This document shows positions 11,753 to 25,725 of a stretch of 64,000 nt of DNA, piece after piece (the stretch's first letter is position 1; every line of letters begins with the position of its first letter). The DNA is from Loxodes magnus. Lineage: Eukaryota; Ciliophora; Karyorelictea; Loxodida; Loxodidae. The stretch lies in contig CAMPDV010000063.1 of NCBI GenBank assembly GCA_946699065.1, forward strand, positions 354,501 to 418,500, given 5' to 3'. The notes under the pieces are model-generated. The model did not search any database, was not told the DNA's origin, and was given only the letters and a program-made list of their open reading frames with translations. Position numbers and translations under genes: made by a program.

Positions 11753-14700
11753 AATATTTAATTAAAAATTCTGTTTTAACAAAATAAAAAGAAGGATAAA
11801 AATATTAAAACATTTAAAATACTCTGGTACTTATTGATTGTATGTTCTTATATTTTAACAGTAAGAGTTAATTTTATATTGGAATAATTTTACCCTTTAA
11901 TAATGATAGCATCATACGATGATTATAAATATTAAATTTTTAATTTAAATTTCCTTTTTCTAAAATAATTTGATAAACATGAATTTAAATCGCTTAAGCC
12001 ATAATTAAAAAAATAAAATTTATATAAATTTTAAATTAAAATAATTCCTCAAATTATCTAGAATTTTAAATAATATCTAATTATATAAAAATTTTGATTA
12101 TTTATTCATAATTTAAATAATTAATTATAAAAGTCAGCATAGATCTTAAAATAAATAAATGAAATGTATAAATAAAATTCTTACACAACTTAAAAAATGC
12201 TTAATGATATTAATCAAAAACTAACTTTATAAACATTTAAGACTTAGTTGCTTCATTTTTTTCTCTACAATCTTACAATTTATTTTGCTTCTGTAAAAAC
12301 AAAATAATGAATAAAATTTTACTAATTTTATAAAATTTGTATAAAATAAAAAAATAAAAATAAGCAAATTAGTTGACGAAATTAGTTGATAAAATAATAT
12401 TAACTAAATATAAATAAATTATGGCTTTTATAAAAATTTGAATAAAAAATAAAAAAATTTAAATTTATTATAAATTTATAAGATATTAAATAAGAAAAAT
12501 AATTTCCTTTATAAAATTTTATTAAAATAAATAGATTCTACTAAATTAGCAGCTATTTTAATTAAATTTTTATTTTATTTATTCAAAAATTTTAACTTTT
12601 TCAAATATTATTTTTTCTAAAATTCTTTGAATATCAAAGAAAAGAACTATTTAAAAAATATCTAATTATCCTTTTTCATTTTTAACTAGATATTTTTATA
12701 AAATTAATTTGGGGAAGAACTTATATAAAATAAAGTTAAAATAGCAGCTGATTTAATTATTAAATGCATTAGTATAATATTTAATGTAGCTTAAATAAAA
12801 AATTTCAAATATAATATAATTAAAATTAATAAGTTTTGCTAAGAAAAATTAAAGGCATGTAAAATACTTCAATTAAAAAATGTTAAAGAATAAAATAAAA
12901 TCAGGAAAAATAATTGAGGGTCTGTAAGTATGATTTGATTTCCAGAAAATTCAACAATTCTTTCATATAATTTAATGTGCTTAAATAACCATGATCTTTT
13001 AATGAAAATTAAATTAAATTTTAAGGCAGGAATGCATCTACTCCAGTTTTTAAATTTTATAGTAGCCTATGATATATCTATAAGAGTCTAATTTTTTAAT
13101 TTATTTTTTAACAAGAAACGAAGAATTAAATAATTTATGGAAAATAAAAGTTGAGTAGAATTATCTAAAGAAAGATTAATAAATTATTTTAAGCTTAAGA
13201 TACTTTCTCTATGAGTATAATTTATTTATTAAAATGTAGATAACTTTAGCTAAAATTTTAAAGTTAATTTATCTTAAGATAGTTCATTTACAATTAAAAA
13301 TTTTTATAAATAGCTAAAAAATTGAATGTACATGACAATCACTTGCTATAAAAAATTTTATCGTTATAAGCCTCTTATTTTTTTGGATAAAAGGAAAAGA
13401 AGTAATTTAAATGATTGAAATAAAAGAGGAAAACTTTAATAATAAGCAAGAAATAAGAAGGTTCTTTAGAAATTGGACAATTGTTTGTAGAAAGCTATTA
13501 TTAAATTAGTTTTTAACAAGGAAAATACAAAAAGCAGGGTTTATTGCAATTTAGTTGTTAATTTAATTAAATAAAGAAGATGATCAAATGAATTAAATTA
13601 AAGCCTATTTGCAAATTGATTTCTAAAAATGATGCAAATATCATAAAATATTATAATCAAACATTCAATTTGACAATATTGCTTCTATTAATAAAAAGAT
13701 ATTTGTTTTCATTATCTCTAATTAGTTTAATATCAATTTAATTTTGGAGTATAATATAACAATCTTCATTCAATTTCTACTGAGAGAGATATACATCATC
13801 AAGTTTAAAAATGAATTTTTTTTATTTCTTAGCTATAAAGGTTGAAATAGAATTAAAAAAAATTATAACCTAAATCTACTATTTTAAAAGTTATTAAATT
13901 AAAGATATTTCAGAGCTAAGAAACATTATTATCGTTTGCTCTGCAGTTAAATTTCGAACGAATTTTAAAGAATTTTTTTAAATTAAATTTTTTAAATTTT
14001 AAACAAAGATTAAAAGTGAAAATAATTCTCTATATTTAGAAACAAATAAATGATGGCAATCTTTTATTAACTTAAATATAATTAAAAATAATTAACTAAA
14101 AAATCTCATTTCTTTTATGCTTTACATCAAAATTAAAAAAATTGGTGTATAAGTTTACAAAGATTCAGCTTAAGAAATAATGAAAATGCTTAAATCTATA
14201 AAGAAATAAAATTTTATATATCATAATAAAAATTTAGCAAAATTGATTTTTTATTAAATATAATTTTAAAATAAAAATTATTTTAATTTAATTCTACCTA
14301 AAATAATATCAAATGAGAGGCAAAAGCTATAATAATATCACTTTTGATTCTAAATTAATAGATAAATATATAAACTTTCAAACTTGTAAAAATTAGGCTT
14401 GAAATATGGTTTTTAAAATCCTTTAAGTTTTTAAGTTCAATTATACTTTTATGATAGAAGTTTTAAAATATTTAAAATTATAGATAATTTTACATCTCTT
14501 TCTTCAAATAATTTATTTAATAAAGCTTACTAATAAAAGGCTTTACTTTATAGCAACCATTCATAAGAAAATTTTTAATTGATTTTTAGCGATTTATTTA
14601 AGTATTCATTATGTTTCTGAACAGATAAAAAGTCTTTAATATTTTAAATATATTTCTAAATTAAATTTCTAAATAATATTTTATAAATATAGTAAAAAAA

Positions 14701-15639
14701 TTTAAATTTCAATGCTTAAAGTTTTTAATTTATAAAAAAAAATTAAGAATTTTCTAGTTAAATAGAAAGAAAATGTATCTATAATAAAATGATAAATGAA
14801 TTTTTCAATTAATTAATAAATTATATAAATGAAAATAGGATAAATTACGCAAAATGTAGTTGATAAAAATTCTCATTTAACTTTTAAAGCTTTCTTAAAT
14901 ATTTAAAAATATCTACATTTTTGTTTAGTTTCTTCATCATAAAATTTTATTAGGAACAGAAATAATAATTAAATTAGAATGTATGTCTATATTTTTAAGA
15001 GGGGTAATTTTGATTTTAGTCTTAAATCAAATTTTACAATTTTTAAATTTCAGACAGCCTAGTATTTTTATTTGTTGAAAATCTTGTGATAAAAATTTAA
15101 TTATTATCAAGTTGATTTTCGATCGATTATATCTCTAAAATGTGCCTTCCAAGTTTTATACAAATTGAAATTTAAAATTTGATTGAATTTTAAATATTAT
15201 TGCAAGCAATATAATCAACTTGTTCTCATACAAAGCAAATAATATCTCAACTATTAGATATATTTATGATTCTAACTTTTTTTTAATTATATTACGTTCT
15301 AGAATAAATTCGAACTTTTCAAATTTTTTTAAACAAATAAAAATAGAAATTAAGTGATGTACTGAGAGCAAGAGGAAATATTAGGATCTAAAATAGTTGG
15401 ATTTATTTTATAAGATTCCTCATTAATAATATATTATAAATTTTTCTTTATTTTTTAATTAATAAATTGTATAATTAAATTTAAAAAGCTCATTACAGGA
15501 TATTTTAATTCATTTTTAAAAGATTTAATTTGCATATTTCGTTAAAGTCTAATTTAAGAAATAAACTTGTGGTTTAATGTATTTTTTAAACTCGACAGGG
15601 TATTAATAGATCTTACAACTTAAAATTAGAGTAATTATA
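11753..15639. other. A/T-rich stretch with a possible RT remnant near 13.0 kb
   Basis: Mostly featureless. At 13,015-13,110 (plus) a frame reads FKAGMHLLQFLNFIVAYDIS followed by IRV. This resembles the region around RT motif B seen at 26.7 kb and 47.4 kb (GMLQGSSH..IFYDIAVR). At 13,420-13,560 another frame gives NKQEIRRFFRNWTIVCRKLL. Both are too degraded to annotate as genes. Confidence 0.3.
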
Positions 15640-16145
15640 AAGATGTCAAATTGAGCTATGCTTAGATCTTAACCTGTGCATCCAGTTTTAAAATCGTAAA
15701 GCTTTTATTAAAACTATGAATGTTGAGAAGCAAATAAAGTAATTAATAGAAAAAAGAAGCCCATATGGAAGAAGTTTCAATACAAGAAGGATAAAATGAA
15801 GAGAATCCATGAAATATGAAAGGCATTTGAGAAAAAGTTCGTATAAGCCTTTTGTGATGGAAACATTTTTGCATGAATTTTCAAGGAGATTATCTAGTAA
15901 TTTTTTAAAATTGCAGAATTTATTTATTTATCAGCTCATATTCGATTTAAGAAAGGATTTTAGAAGGTTAATCAGTAATTAACCTAGATTCATTTGATTT
16001 TTAGATAAGCATCAAATAAAAAAGATTAAAATTTCACGATTTAGATATCGATGGGCAAAATAAATTTTTTGAAAGTTGTAAGCTTTTATTTCAGATAAAT
16101 CATTAAATAATTTAAAAAGAGTTAGATTAAACAATAAGTGCTGAG
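15640..16145 (+). repeat. dispersed coding-like repeat, copy 1
   Basis: A 40-bp core, GATTTAAGAAAGGATTTTAG followed by AAGGTTAATCAGTAATTAACC, recurs on the minus strand near 27.56 kb. A second shared block, AGATTAAACAATAAGT, lies downstream in both. With the ciliate code the plus strand reads KDFRRLISNQPRFIWFLDKH then KISRFRYRWAKQIFWKLQAF, a composition that looks coding. It may be a C-terminal piece of a retroelement ORF2, but no motif proves this. Confidence 0.4.
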
Positions 16146-18275
16146 ATTTTTTATATAACTATTTTCCTGAAACTTCTGACTATATAAATATTTTTCATTT
16201 TTTAATTATCTAAATTATTATTTTTCAAATGCTTTTTATTCTTATAAAATCAAAAAAGCTTTTTTTTCATAATGTATTAGTCAATTATTGTATATTATAA
16301 TTTTTATAAGTTTTATTTGCCTCATATATTTGATTTGGGCAAAAACTTTAATATAATCTTTAAGAAAATTTAAAAAATTAAGTATTTTTGTGATTCCAAT
16401 TATTTTTAAATCTATAAGCATCTTTAATTTATCAAATATCATAGAATTATAATTTTTGTTTGAAGTGAAAAATAGGTATTTTATTATTCTTTAAGCTATG
16501 CAAAAATAAACTAAGGAAATTTTTTATTTATTTCAATTTTTTTTGCAGATATGAAGGAAATCCTTATCTATTTTATAAATGTAAAATTTAATTACCTTTA
16601 AAAAACAAAAATTATAGATATCTAACAATCTAATAACTACTATATTCTTTTCTTCTTTCAATTTTCTAACTAATTTAATAACTAATTTTATACATTTTTT
16701 TATTAAAAATAATTAAAAATAATCTATCATCTATTTAAAACACTCAGTTATAAACGAAATAATATAATAATATAATAAATTAAAAACTATAAAGGAATTA
16801 TGAATGAAAAATTTATTTCATAATGAAGCAATTTGGTTTAGATATCTAAATCTTATTAGTTATGCCTTCTATTAAAAAATATATAAAACTCTTGCTTCTT
16901 CTAAAATAATAGACAATTTATATTTATAAATAATTGAATATTTAATCAAATGAATATTATTATTTTACTAGGAAAACTTATTAAGGAAGATTAATTTTTT
17001 GTAAATTATAATTAAAAAAATAAAGGTGAATTAGTTGCATTATGATTTGTAAAAATTAACTAATAATATACAATAAATATTATTTTTAATAAAATTAGAG
17101 AATAATAATAATATCGTAATGTAGCTTGTATTTTAGATATTAAAAAAGAATCTATCTTTGTCATTTTTGTTTTTATAGTTGATTTTAAGTTAAGAATATT
17201 TGTATTGTTGCTCCATTATAAAATTTTTAAATTTTATTATTTTATTTATTTATTTTTTGTTCTAATTAATTTATTAGTAGAGTTCCAAAAAAATTTATTT
17301 ATTTATTTATTTTAAATTTAAGATAAAAGGTACCAACAAGAAAGTTTATTTATAATTGAAGAAAAATTAAAATTTAATTTTTAGTGTAAAATTTGTAAGA
17401 AAGGGTTCATTTGAAAATTTTTATTAAGAATTTAAATTATATAAACAATTATTTAATTTTAAGCTTATAATTTTCACAAAATTAAGATCTGATTGATTTT
17501 TTCTAAATAAAATATTTCTATCATTAATACTTTTAAGTATTTTTTAATTAGATTGAAATAGTAGTTATTATGTTTATTTAATTATAAAATTATAAAATCT
17601 TAAATTTTACTAAAAATAATAAATTCATTAACTAGAGTTGTAGGAATAAGTCTTGAATTATTAAAAGACGAAATTAATTAATTATTTTATCTATTTAATT
17701 ATCGCTGTAAATTTAAGTAAAATTTTTACAATAATTAGTTTTATTATTATTATATTTAAATTTTTAACTTTTTTTAGTTCTAAAGACCTTTTGATTAATG
17801 GTATAATAATTTCGAAAAATGTATTAGTTTAAAATGATTTTTATACTTTTTGACTAAGTTTTTGAAATGAAAAATAAAAAATTTTGAAATTAAATTTATA
17901 GTCGCATCTCAAAATTTAATTTTTTAGAATTTATTTAATTAGTAAAAGAATTTTAAAACTTAAGTTAATTAAAATGATTATTTGAAATCTAAAAATTTTT
18001 ATTTTTTTTGATAAATTGTTAAACTTAATATATAAATATTTTATTAAAAATAGAAAAATCTAATTATTTATATTAAATATAACTATAATTTTTTATTTAT
18101 ATTTTTTAATTTAACTGATTCTCATTATCTTTATTCCTTATCTTATTTTTTATTTTTTTAGCTCTATAATTTCTGTAGAAAATCAATGTTTATTATTCTA
18201 AAATGAATTATTATTAAAATACTAGAGCTTTTAATAAAATAATTTGTAATTAATGGATTAGAAGTATGATGGAAA
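16146..18275. other. A/T-rich stretch, nothing recognised
   Basis: A/T runs only; no supported gene or repeat. Confidence 0.45.
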
Positions 18276-18346
18276 GGTGCGCTTGATATAATGGTATAAT
18301 TTTCACATTTTTATGAGAGGTCACGGTCTCAATGCCCGTTGTAGCT
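18276..18346 (+). pseudogene. decayed tRNA related to tRNA-Pro
   Basis: Aligned to the intact tRNA-Pro genes at 31,430 and 43,237, the D arm TTGATATAATGGTATAATT and the T arm AGAGGTCACGGTCTCAATGCCCGTTGTAG match with scattered changes. The anticodon loop (ATTTTTA) no longer carries TGG, and stem pairings in the acceptor and anticodon arms are broken. It is therefore a tRNA-Pro pseudogene, or a sequence derived from one, and not a functional tRNA. Confidence 0.7.
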
Positions 18347-20197
18347 CTTATAAATTTTAGCAGAACTTAAACCTTTCATTTAAATGCTAAAGTTAAAAAG
18401 TTTTAATAGTTTCAAAATTTGGCATTTTCATCTATTAATCTTGAAAATATCTTCTCTTGAACTAAAGGACGGCTTAGAATTTCATTATTCCAACATTCTT
18501 AATCATAATTTGCCCTTTACAGCTGAGCCTATTTCTTATAAAATTTACTTTTAAATTGCTAAATTTCCTATATATTAAACTTGATTAAGTTAGCTATATT
18601 AAAAATAGATAATTAATTATGATTTTTTATTTTTTCGTAAATTTTAGTTTTTTTACTATTATCTTCTATAATGATGCTGCTTTTAACATATATAACAGCG
18701 CAATTTTTTCCTTATGCTTTATTATTGATAATTTGCTTCAATACCCATAAGTATATTTCCTTTAAATCCTTTGATTTCTTAAAATAATTTCTTATTATAG
18801 TGTTAGACCCTTTTAATTATTTTATTTAATAAAGCAATTGATAAAACTTAAATTAAAACATTTGAGGAATTTAAATAAACTACTTCTCAATTTGATTCAA
18901 TTTAAGTTCCATTTACAATTTAATACTATTTATTGCTTCTTCTATAAATAGAAATTAAAGAATTAGTTTTTCGTCTATTTTTTATTATTCTTTCAAATTT
19001 TTATTTTATTATTTAGCAATTATTATATATTTACTATTCTTTTATGTACTGGATGCTCAAACGACTCTTATGATTAATGTTATTCTTATATTTAAGTTTT
19101 TGTTAGGCCTGTATTATTATTAATCTTATTTTTTCCGGAAATTCATTAAGAGAGGTCTATTATTTCTTAGAAGCCATTTAAATAAATAAATTAAAAACCT
19201 CTTAGAAATATTAAACATTATAAATATAAAAGTTAAAAGCTAAAGCTATATAATTTTTAATTTAAAATACATTTTATCTTATTTATTTCCTAAATTAAAT
19301 GTTTATTATCTATCTAAAAGAAAAATAAGTTTTATTAATATAATCTTTATTTCAATTTTATATTAATTTTTTTAATATATTCTGTTAATTCTTAAATCAG
19401 AAATAATTCAAATATTTATAAAGAAAATTATTTATATTTTTTTGAATAAAATTCAACAGTCATCTCTGTATTTTTTGCATTTTTATGAATAATGTAAATA
19501 AATAATATTCAATCGATAAGTGTGAATCTTTGCAAAAATATTTTAGAATATAATTCCTTTTTCATTATTCAAAAGAATAATTTTTTATTTGGTTTTAAAT
19601 TATTTATTTTAGTTAAATAAAATAGTTCATTTGTTAAATATGAAGTTTTGCAAAAACTAAAAAAAATTATGAAAATATTAAAAAAATAAAGTATTTTTAT
19701 TTAGACTATTTTTATCAATTTTTGTAATAAGATATTATTTATTATAGAATAATTTTTCACATAATAAAATCAAATCTAAATTAATGATTTCTAAATTACT
19801 CAAATTTAAATTACAAAAATATTTTCTAATCATTTTATTTATATATTAAAATAATTTCGTGCTTTTTTTTATTATTTTTAAGATTATAATGTATGAAAAT
19901 TTTTTATGCTATTAAACAAATTAAATATGACTTAAACATAGATAATAATATTCAAATTAAAATTTATATAATGCTTTTATCTTTTGATTTTGTGTTCAAT
20001 TTGAAAAAACAAAAAAAATTAAAGTTATTTTATGAAATTAATGATTTTATTTTCATTGGTTAATTTTACGAAATAATTTTTAATCCGCTTAAAATGTTAC
20101 TTTTAGTTAATAGAGATTAAATTTATAAAAATTCTAATAATTTTTTTAAAACTAAAAGAACAAATAATATATGGCTTAAAAAATAAATTTTTTTTAA
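18347..20197. other. A/T-rich stretch; weak coding-like patch at 18.38-18.56 kb
   Basis: Mostly featureless. On the minus strand at 18,380-18,560 a frame gives WNSKPSFSSREDIFKINRWK. This is protein-like but short and without an assignable motif. Confidence 0.35.
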
Positions 20198-20625
20198 TTA
20201 AATAAATAAAAATTATTATAGAGTGCGTAGCACCTCGTTGGCGCATAGTTCTTTCAATATTAATATTTAATATTTAATATTAAGAAAAATGTTCTCATGC
20301 TTCTTGTTAAAATTCTAGAAGCCTAATGAGTCATGTCAGCTTCTCCAAATTAGGTATATTCTTATTAAAAATTATTCTTAATTTTGAATCAAATGTTCCA
20401 GTCTTCTTGAATAAGATCCAAATAAGAACTAGTTATTAATTCATTAATTAGAAGGCCCATCAGTCAAACTTTCATACTACTAAAGAGAACCCTCGGGGTA
20501 AGCTAGGCATGTCTCAACGGAGCTTATTCACCCTTCCCCGTTGTAGCATCTAGTGCGAGATTACTCGCAATGCAGTATACACTGCACCAGATTACCTGTT
20601 GTTTTTCTGACGCGGCCGACATCCA
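20198..20625 (-). mobile_element. SINE-like element, third head type, copy 1
   Basis: Read on the minus strand it begins GGATGTCGGCCGCGTCAG and has the blocks GCATTGCGAGTAATCTCGCA, CCCGAGGGTTCTC and AAAGTTTGACTGATGGGCC. It ends in the common hairpin GCGCCAACGAGGTGCTACGC followed by ACTCTATAATAATTTTTATTTATTT. A second copy, same strand, lies at 40,940-41,349. The head belongs to neither the 5S-like nor the hairpin-head type. GCATTGCGAGTAATCTCGCA contains a strong small hairpin. Confidence 0.7.
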
Positions 20626-23170
20626 TTTTATATATTATTAAAAAAAAAATATATCTTTTTAATAATACTAGTATAAAAATTTTAATGGTTCCTCAAATGT
20701 AGTTTTTATTTTTATATCTTTTATATAAAAAGTAATTTTCAACTTAAAATTAAAATAATTAAAAAAATAAGTTTAAATTATTTTAGTTATTTATATATTT
20801 AACTAAAAAACTAAATATATTAATTTTATTTTTTATTTTTAGAATTTTTCATTTAAATTAAAATAAAAATTTAAAAAACAAATAATTATTTTTAATTTAT
20901 AAAACTTTCAAAATTATTTTAAAATTGCTTTAAAATTTAATTGTCTTATATCTTCAAATTAAATTTTTACTTTTTTAAACATTTATAATATTTATAAGAT
21001 TTATAAGACTTTTTCAAATTAATGATTTCAAAAATAAAAATGATTAAAATAAGTCTAAACATTCTATTAAAAAATTGAATTTAATAATTTATAATCTAAA
21101 CTAAAAACATTATAATTTAATTTGCTTTGCTTTAATGAAAAATATTTTATAAATCATTTAATTTCTATCTATCAATTAAATTTTATTATTTTCTTCTTAT
21201 TAAAAAAATAAATTAGTTATTTTCTTATTATTTTCATTGAAAAAATAATCAAAACAAAATTTTTTTCTTTAATTAATTTAAGAATGCTTAGATGTCTCAA
21301 AAAATATTAACTATTTAATAAAATTTTAATCTTTTAAAAAATATAATATCTGAATATATTAAAAGTTATAAATAATAATTTTAGCTTTTAAAATTAAATA
21401 TCTCACCTTCTTTGAAAAAATATTTTATCTTTATCAAAAAAGTTCTATCTAGATTAAGCATAGATATATTTATAATGCTAAAAGTATCTGATAAAGCCTT
21501 TTTTTATAATGCATTTAAAGCTTAAACATTTTATATAATTATACTTTTAAAATAATATATTTTTTAGAGATTTAGCTTCCTTTTGTTTTTTATTTGATAA
21601 ATAGTTCATTCATTAGTTAAAATTACTAAATCTTTAAATTTCTTTCAAGATAAATTCAAATGAATTATAGTTAAGAAAGAGATCCATTAATTATCTTTTT
21701 TTTAAAGTTTATAAATGATTGAAAAAAATAGCAAAAGAGAAAAATTTACGCTTTCTTAAGCAAATTAATTATGATTAATAATTTAAATATGCTTTCTAAA
21801 ATAATTACTAAGATTGTAATCATAAAATTAAGAAAAATAGTTGATTTGATATTATAGTCATAAAATAAAAAAATTGCTGATAAATTATATTAATAGAATG
21901 CGTATCTACAAAATAAATAAAATTATAAAGAAATAAAATAAAAGTCTAAATATATAAAGTATATTATTATAGTTAGAATTATTAAAAGCAAGCAAAATTG
22001 TGTAGTTATAAACTTAATTAAAAATTAATAGTTAAAAAATAATTCCTTAAAGAACTAACTCATTAATATTAATTATTAAAGGGAATTTTTTCAAAAATAA
22101 ATTATAAAAAAGGAATTAAAAAAGTACTTAATAATATTCAGCTATATTCTATTTTTTAAATGCAACCAAGAAATAAAAATTATATTAATTTTTGAAAACG
22201 AAATAATATATAAAAATGAAATAGGAGGATTTAGTGTACTTAAATTATAAAAATAATTTTTCTTTAATTAATATTTTATAAAATTTTTAAATCAGTAATA
22301 TATATCTTTTAATTATAAACATCATTCATTTGTAAAAAATCTTACAAAATTTAAATGATTCATAATTATTTTATTTTTAAATAATTAAGTAGAATTCTAA
22401 ATTTTTATTTAAAAGGAATAATAAAATAAAATATTTTAAATATTAAAAAATTATTTTAATTTTTTGATATAATTACACTATTTTATTTCTAATTTTTAAT
22501 TAAAAAACTAAAAAATTAATAAATTAAAATATGTTTAAAAATAAATTTTAGCCATTAAATCTATTTAAAATTATTTGCTTGCTTAGAAAAGATAAATATA
22601 TTCTATAATAATAATTTATCAATATATTTTAATTTTTGCAGCAAAATTTACTTCTAAATTTTCATTTAAAGTTAATTGGGTAAATGAAAAATTATTTTAT
22701 GATTACAAAATATTTTGAAAAAGAAAAAATTGTTAATTTAAGATTAAAAAATAAAAAAATTATTATGGCGAAAGAATGTAAAATTAATAAACAATAAAAA
22801 AATATGAAAAATTTATAAAAACACAAATGAAAATATTTTAATACATTTTTTAATTGTTAATTAATATTTCGAAGAAGAAAGTAATTTAAATAAAATGTTT
22901 AACCTAAAGTTATTAAAAAAATTTTAATATTAAAAATTAAGTTTTAAATATGAAAATTAAAGTAAAATTTAATCAGATCAACTTTTTTTTTAAGAAGATT
23001 AAAAACATAATTTTTATGATTTAAATAAAATAAAAATAGAAAATACTAAAACGATTTTTTATTGCTCTGGTTATTAAAAAATATATTAATAAATAAAAAA
23101 AAACCAATAAATTTAATTTTTAAAAAGATATCTTTTAATTAAATTCTACGAAATTAGAAACCTAAAGAGA
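20626..23170. other. A/T-rich stretch, nothing recognised
   Basis: About 2.5 kb of A/T-rich DNA without a supported feature. Confidence 0.45.
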
Positions 23171-23880
23171 AAAGAAGCAGCTTGAATGTAGAAAAAAATA
23201 GAAAAAAGAGGAGACTAGTTCTTCATCTGAAGGTAAAGTAACTGTAAGATAATCTAAAATGAAGCTGTTCAAAAAATTTAATTGAATTAGACTAAATGTA
23301 AAAAATAATCTCAAAATATGAAGAAAGTTTCAAGAAAAAGCAAATAAATATGAGAAATAACGAAAAAAATAGAGTGATAAAATAAAAAATTATTGAAACT
23401 TAGAAGAAAACTCATTTAAACTAATTTGATAATGGAAGAACATCTCTGAACGTAGCAACAATAAAATTTAAAATTTTACACGAAAATGGAAATAGAAAAA
23501 ACACCGATCACTTCAAAGCAGAATAAAATCCAGAAAAATACACAATTAAAAAGAACTTTAATCAAAAATTACAAAAAACGATCTTTAAAATAACAAAATA
23601 AAGACAAAAATAAAATCTGTTGATATTGACATTTATTAAGAAACTGCTGATAATAAAGTAAAATAAATGTAAAAAGAACAGAAGAGAACATTGAGATAGC
23701 TTAATAATCTTTGAGTAGCACAAATTGGGATAAAAAATAAAAACTCTTTACATGAAAATTTGAAAGGTTATAATGATAATTTTCCACTTATAGAAACGTC
23801 TGGGAACACACCCACTTTAAAATTATGTCCGTACTAATTAGTTGAAATTCCAGGGAAAGTACGGCTTTATTAACTTTAAG
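23171..23880 (+). other. coding-like remnant of unknown type
   Basis: One ciliate-code frame gives REKKQLECRKKQKKEETSSS, then SEGKVTVRQSKMKL, and near the end NLKGYNDNFPLIETSGNTPT followed by LKLCPYQLVEIPGKVRLYQ. The charged, Ser-rich start and the Gly/Pro-containing end look like genuine protein, possibly another retroelement ORF1-like frame. No zinc knuckle is visible and the frame is uncertain in the middle. It stops just before the SINE at 23,909. Confidence 0.3.
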
Positions 23881-23908
23881 TATATTATATATATATTATA
23901 AATAAATA

Positions 23909-24215
23909 AGGAGGAGCAATCCTCCAACTGAAACTGATTTACTCTGGTACCAGGAAGTTCCCCATAAGTGAAGAACCAGCCAAGAGAAGAGAAGAAAAAA
24001 TTGAGACATCAAGTAGCATTAATGACGAAAGATGGCAGATACTAAGGTATCTTAGGGTAGCATTCCAATCGCGGCCCTATAGAAGACAAAACTCACAAGG
24101 GAATGCTAGCACTGTGGAAGATTTCAGCAAGGAATTTTTTAAACTTTATAAATCTTTGTTAAAAATCTACGAACCATTGAGGTGCTACGCGCTCAATAGT
24201 CTCATTTATTTATAT
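23909..24215 (+). mobile_element. SINE-like element, hairpin-head type, best preserved
   Basis: It opens with the perfect hairpin GGAGGAGCAATCCTCC directly after AAATAA. It continues through CTCTGGTACCAGGAAGTTCC, GAGACATCAAGTAGCA, GATGGCAGATACTAAGG and CGCGGCCCTATAGAAGA, and ends in CATTGAGGTGCTACGCGCTC and an ATTT-rich tail. Relatives are at 10,857, 42,614 and 46,736, all on the plus strand. Confidence 0.7.
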
Positions 24216-25707
24216 ATAATAATTATAATAATAATAATAGATATAAAAATTTCAATATTTTGAATATTGAAAATAATTGCATAGTTACATTGAATGTAAT
24301 ATGCAAAAAATTTCAAATAACGTTTTTATTTTCATTAAATCACATCAAGTTTCTTGCTTAAATTAATCTTGAAAACTTACTTGAATATACTCTTCTTAAA
24401 TTTCATCTTTTCCATTTGTGTAATTTATTGATATTTCATTTTTCTACATGAACATTTCTAATTTTCTTTTCTATAATTCCTTATGAAAGACTTTGATAAA
24501 TTTATCTACTTTAGGAAGTTAAGTTCTTGAGAAATTCTAATTGATATAAATATAATCATATAAAATTAGTTTTTTCTAATATTTTCCCAAAATTAAGTAA
24601 TGTTTAGAAATTCCTAAAATAAATCTCTATAGTAAAGACAATTAAAAATGGGTTCAAATTCATCAAATCTTAGTCACATATTCAAATTGTATTTTATTGT
24701 ATACCAAAGTGACGTTAAATGAGTTCATATTAGAAATTATAAGAGTAAATTCTCAGTTTATAGATGGAAATAATCTCCTGAGACAGATATTTATTCAATT
24801 TCATGCATTATACTTAAGGAAACAAACTTCAGTTATTTTATACTTTATCTATTATTCTTTTTGCAGTAGGTATAAGTATTTTCCTTAGGAAATATTCTTG
24901 GAAGAACCTGTTTTTGATTTTATAAGTAAGACACTTATTAAACTCTTGAAAAGTGAAGTTTTTTAAACATCAAGTTGATATATTTAGTTACTTTTATTTA
25001 AATATCTCTGATATGATAAATTATTTTAAGAACATTTTGACAATAAACAAGCAAAATCTGAGTCTGGATTCTCTTAAATAATTCCGTTTAACTTAAAGTA
25101 AAAGTGCATGAACTTCATCGTTTCTAAGTTGACAAACGGAAATCATTTTAAATCATTAAAGCAAAACTCATTAAAAGTAGATTAAGAAGATATAAAGGCC
25201 ATTCCTGATATTAGTCTTTAAGATTTAGTTATTTTATTAATAATTCCTTTATATCCTGATAAATTAGCTCAAGCTGTATCACTACCATACTCTACTTTAG
25301 GTTAAAAAAAATTTCTACAAAGTTTTTTGAAACCACGTGATCAAATAACTCTATATTTAGATAACATTGCAATAATTTTAGAGATACTATTCTGAAATCT
25401 GAGACTTTTGCTACTCAGTAGAGCTTATAGTATTTTCTTCTCTTAATTAATATCCTAGGTAATTAATTACTTCTTTTTAGTTAATTGATTGTTTATTAAT
25501 GTTTAAGTTTATTTATTATCTACTTTTTTTTAGGAAATGAATTACTTCACATTTTTAAAGCGTTAATGCTAAGTTTTATTCAAGAGAAAACTTAAACTTT
25601 GTCTTTTAGTGATTTTTGAGCATTCACTTATGAACTTGAAAGTTCTATTAAATCATCCGCAAATACTCGCATTACAAAGATTTTGAGCAGATAGTAATTC
25701 CATTTTG

Positions 25708-25725
25708 TTTTTATTTTTCTTTTAA
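25708..25725. repeat. target-site duplication, left copy
   Basis: TTTTTATTTTTCTTTTAA, identical over 18 bp to 26,676-26,693, flanks the gag-only element. Confidence 0.75.

Noticed and set aside
24648..25700. A plus-strand frame beginning MGSNSSNL with a myristoylation-like start, followed by long protein-like text.
   Set aside because: The minus strand of the same region reads as reverse transcriptase motif C (FADD) and a LINE thumb domain (VEYGSDTAWANL, LKWFPFVNLE). The plus-strand text is an antisense artefact of a code with almost no stops.
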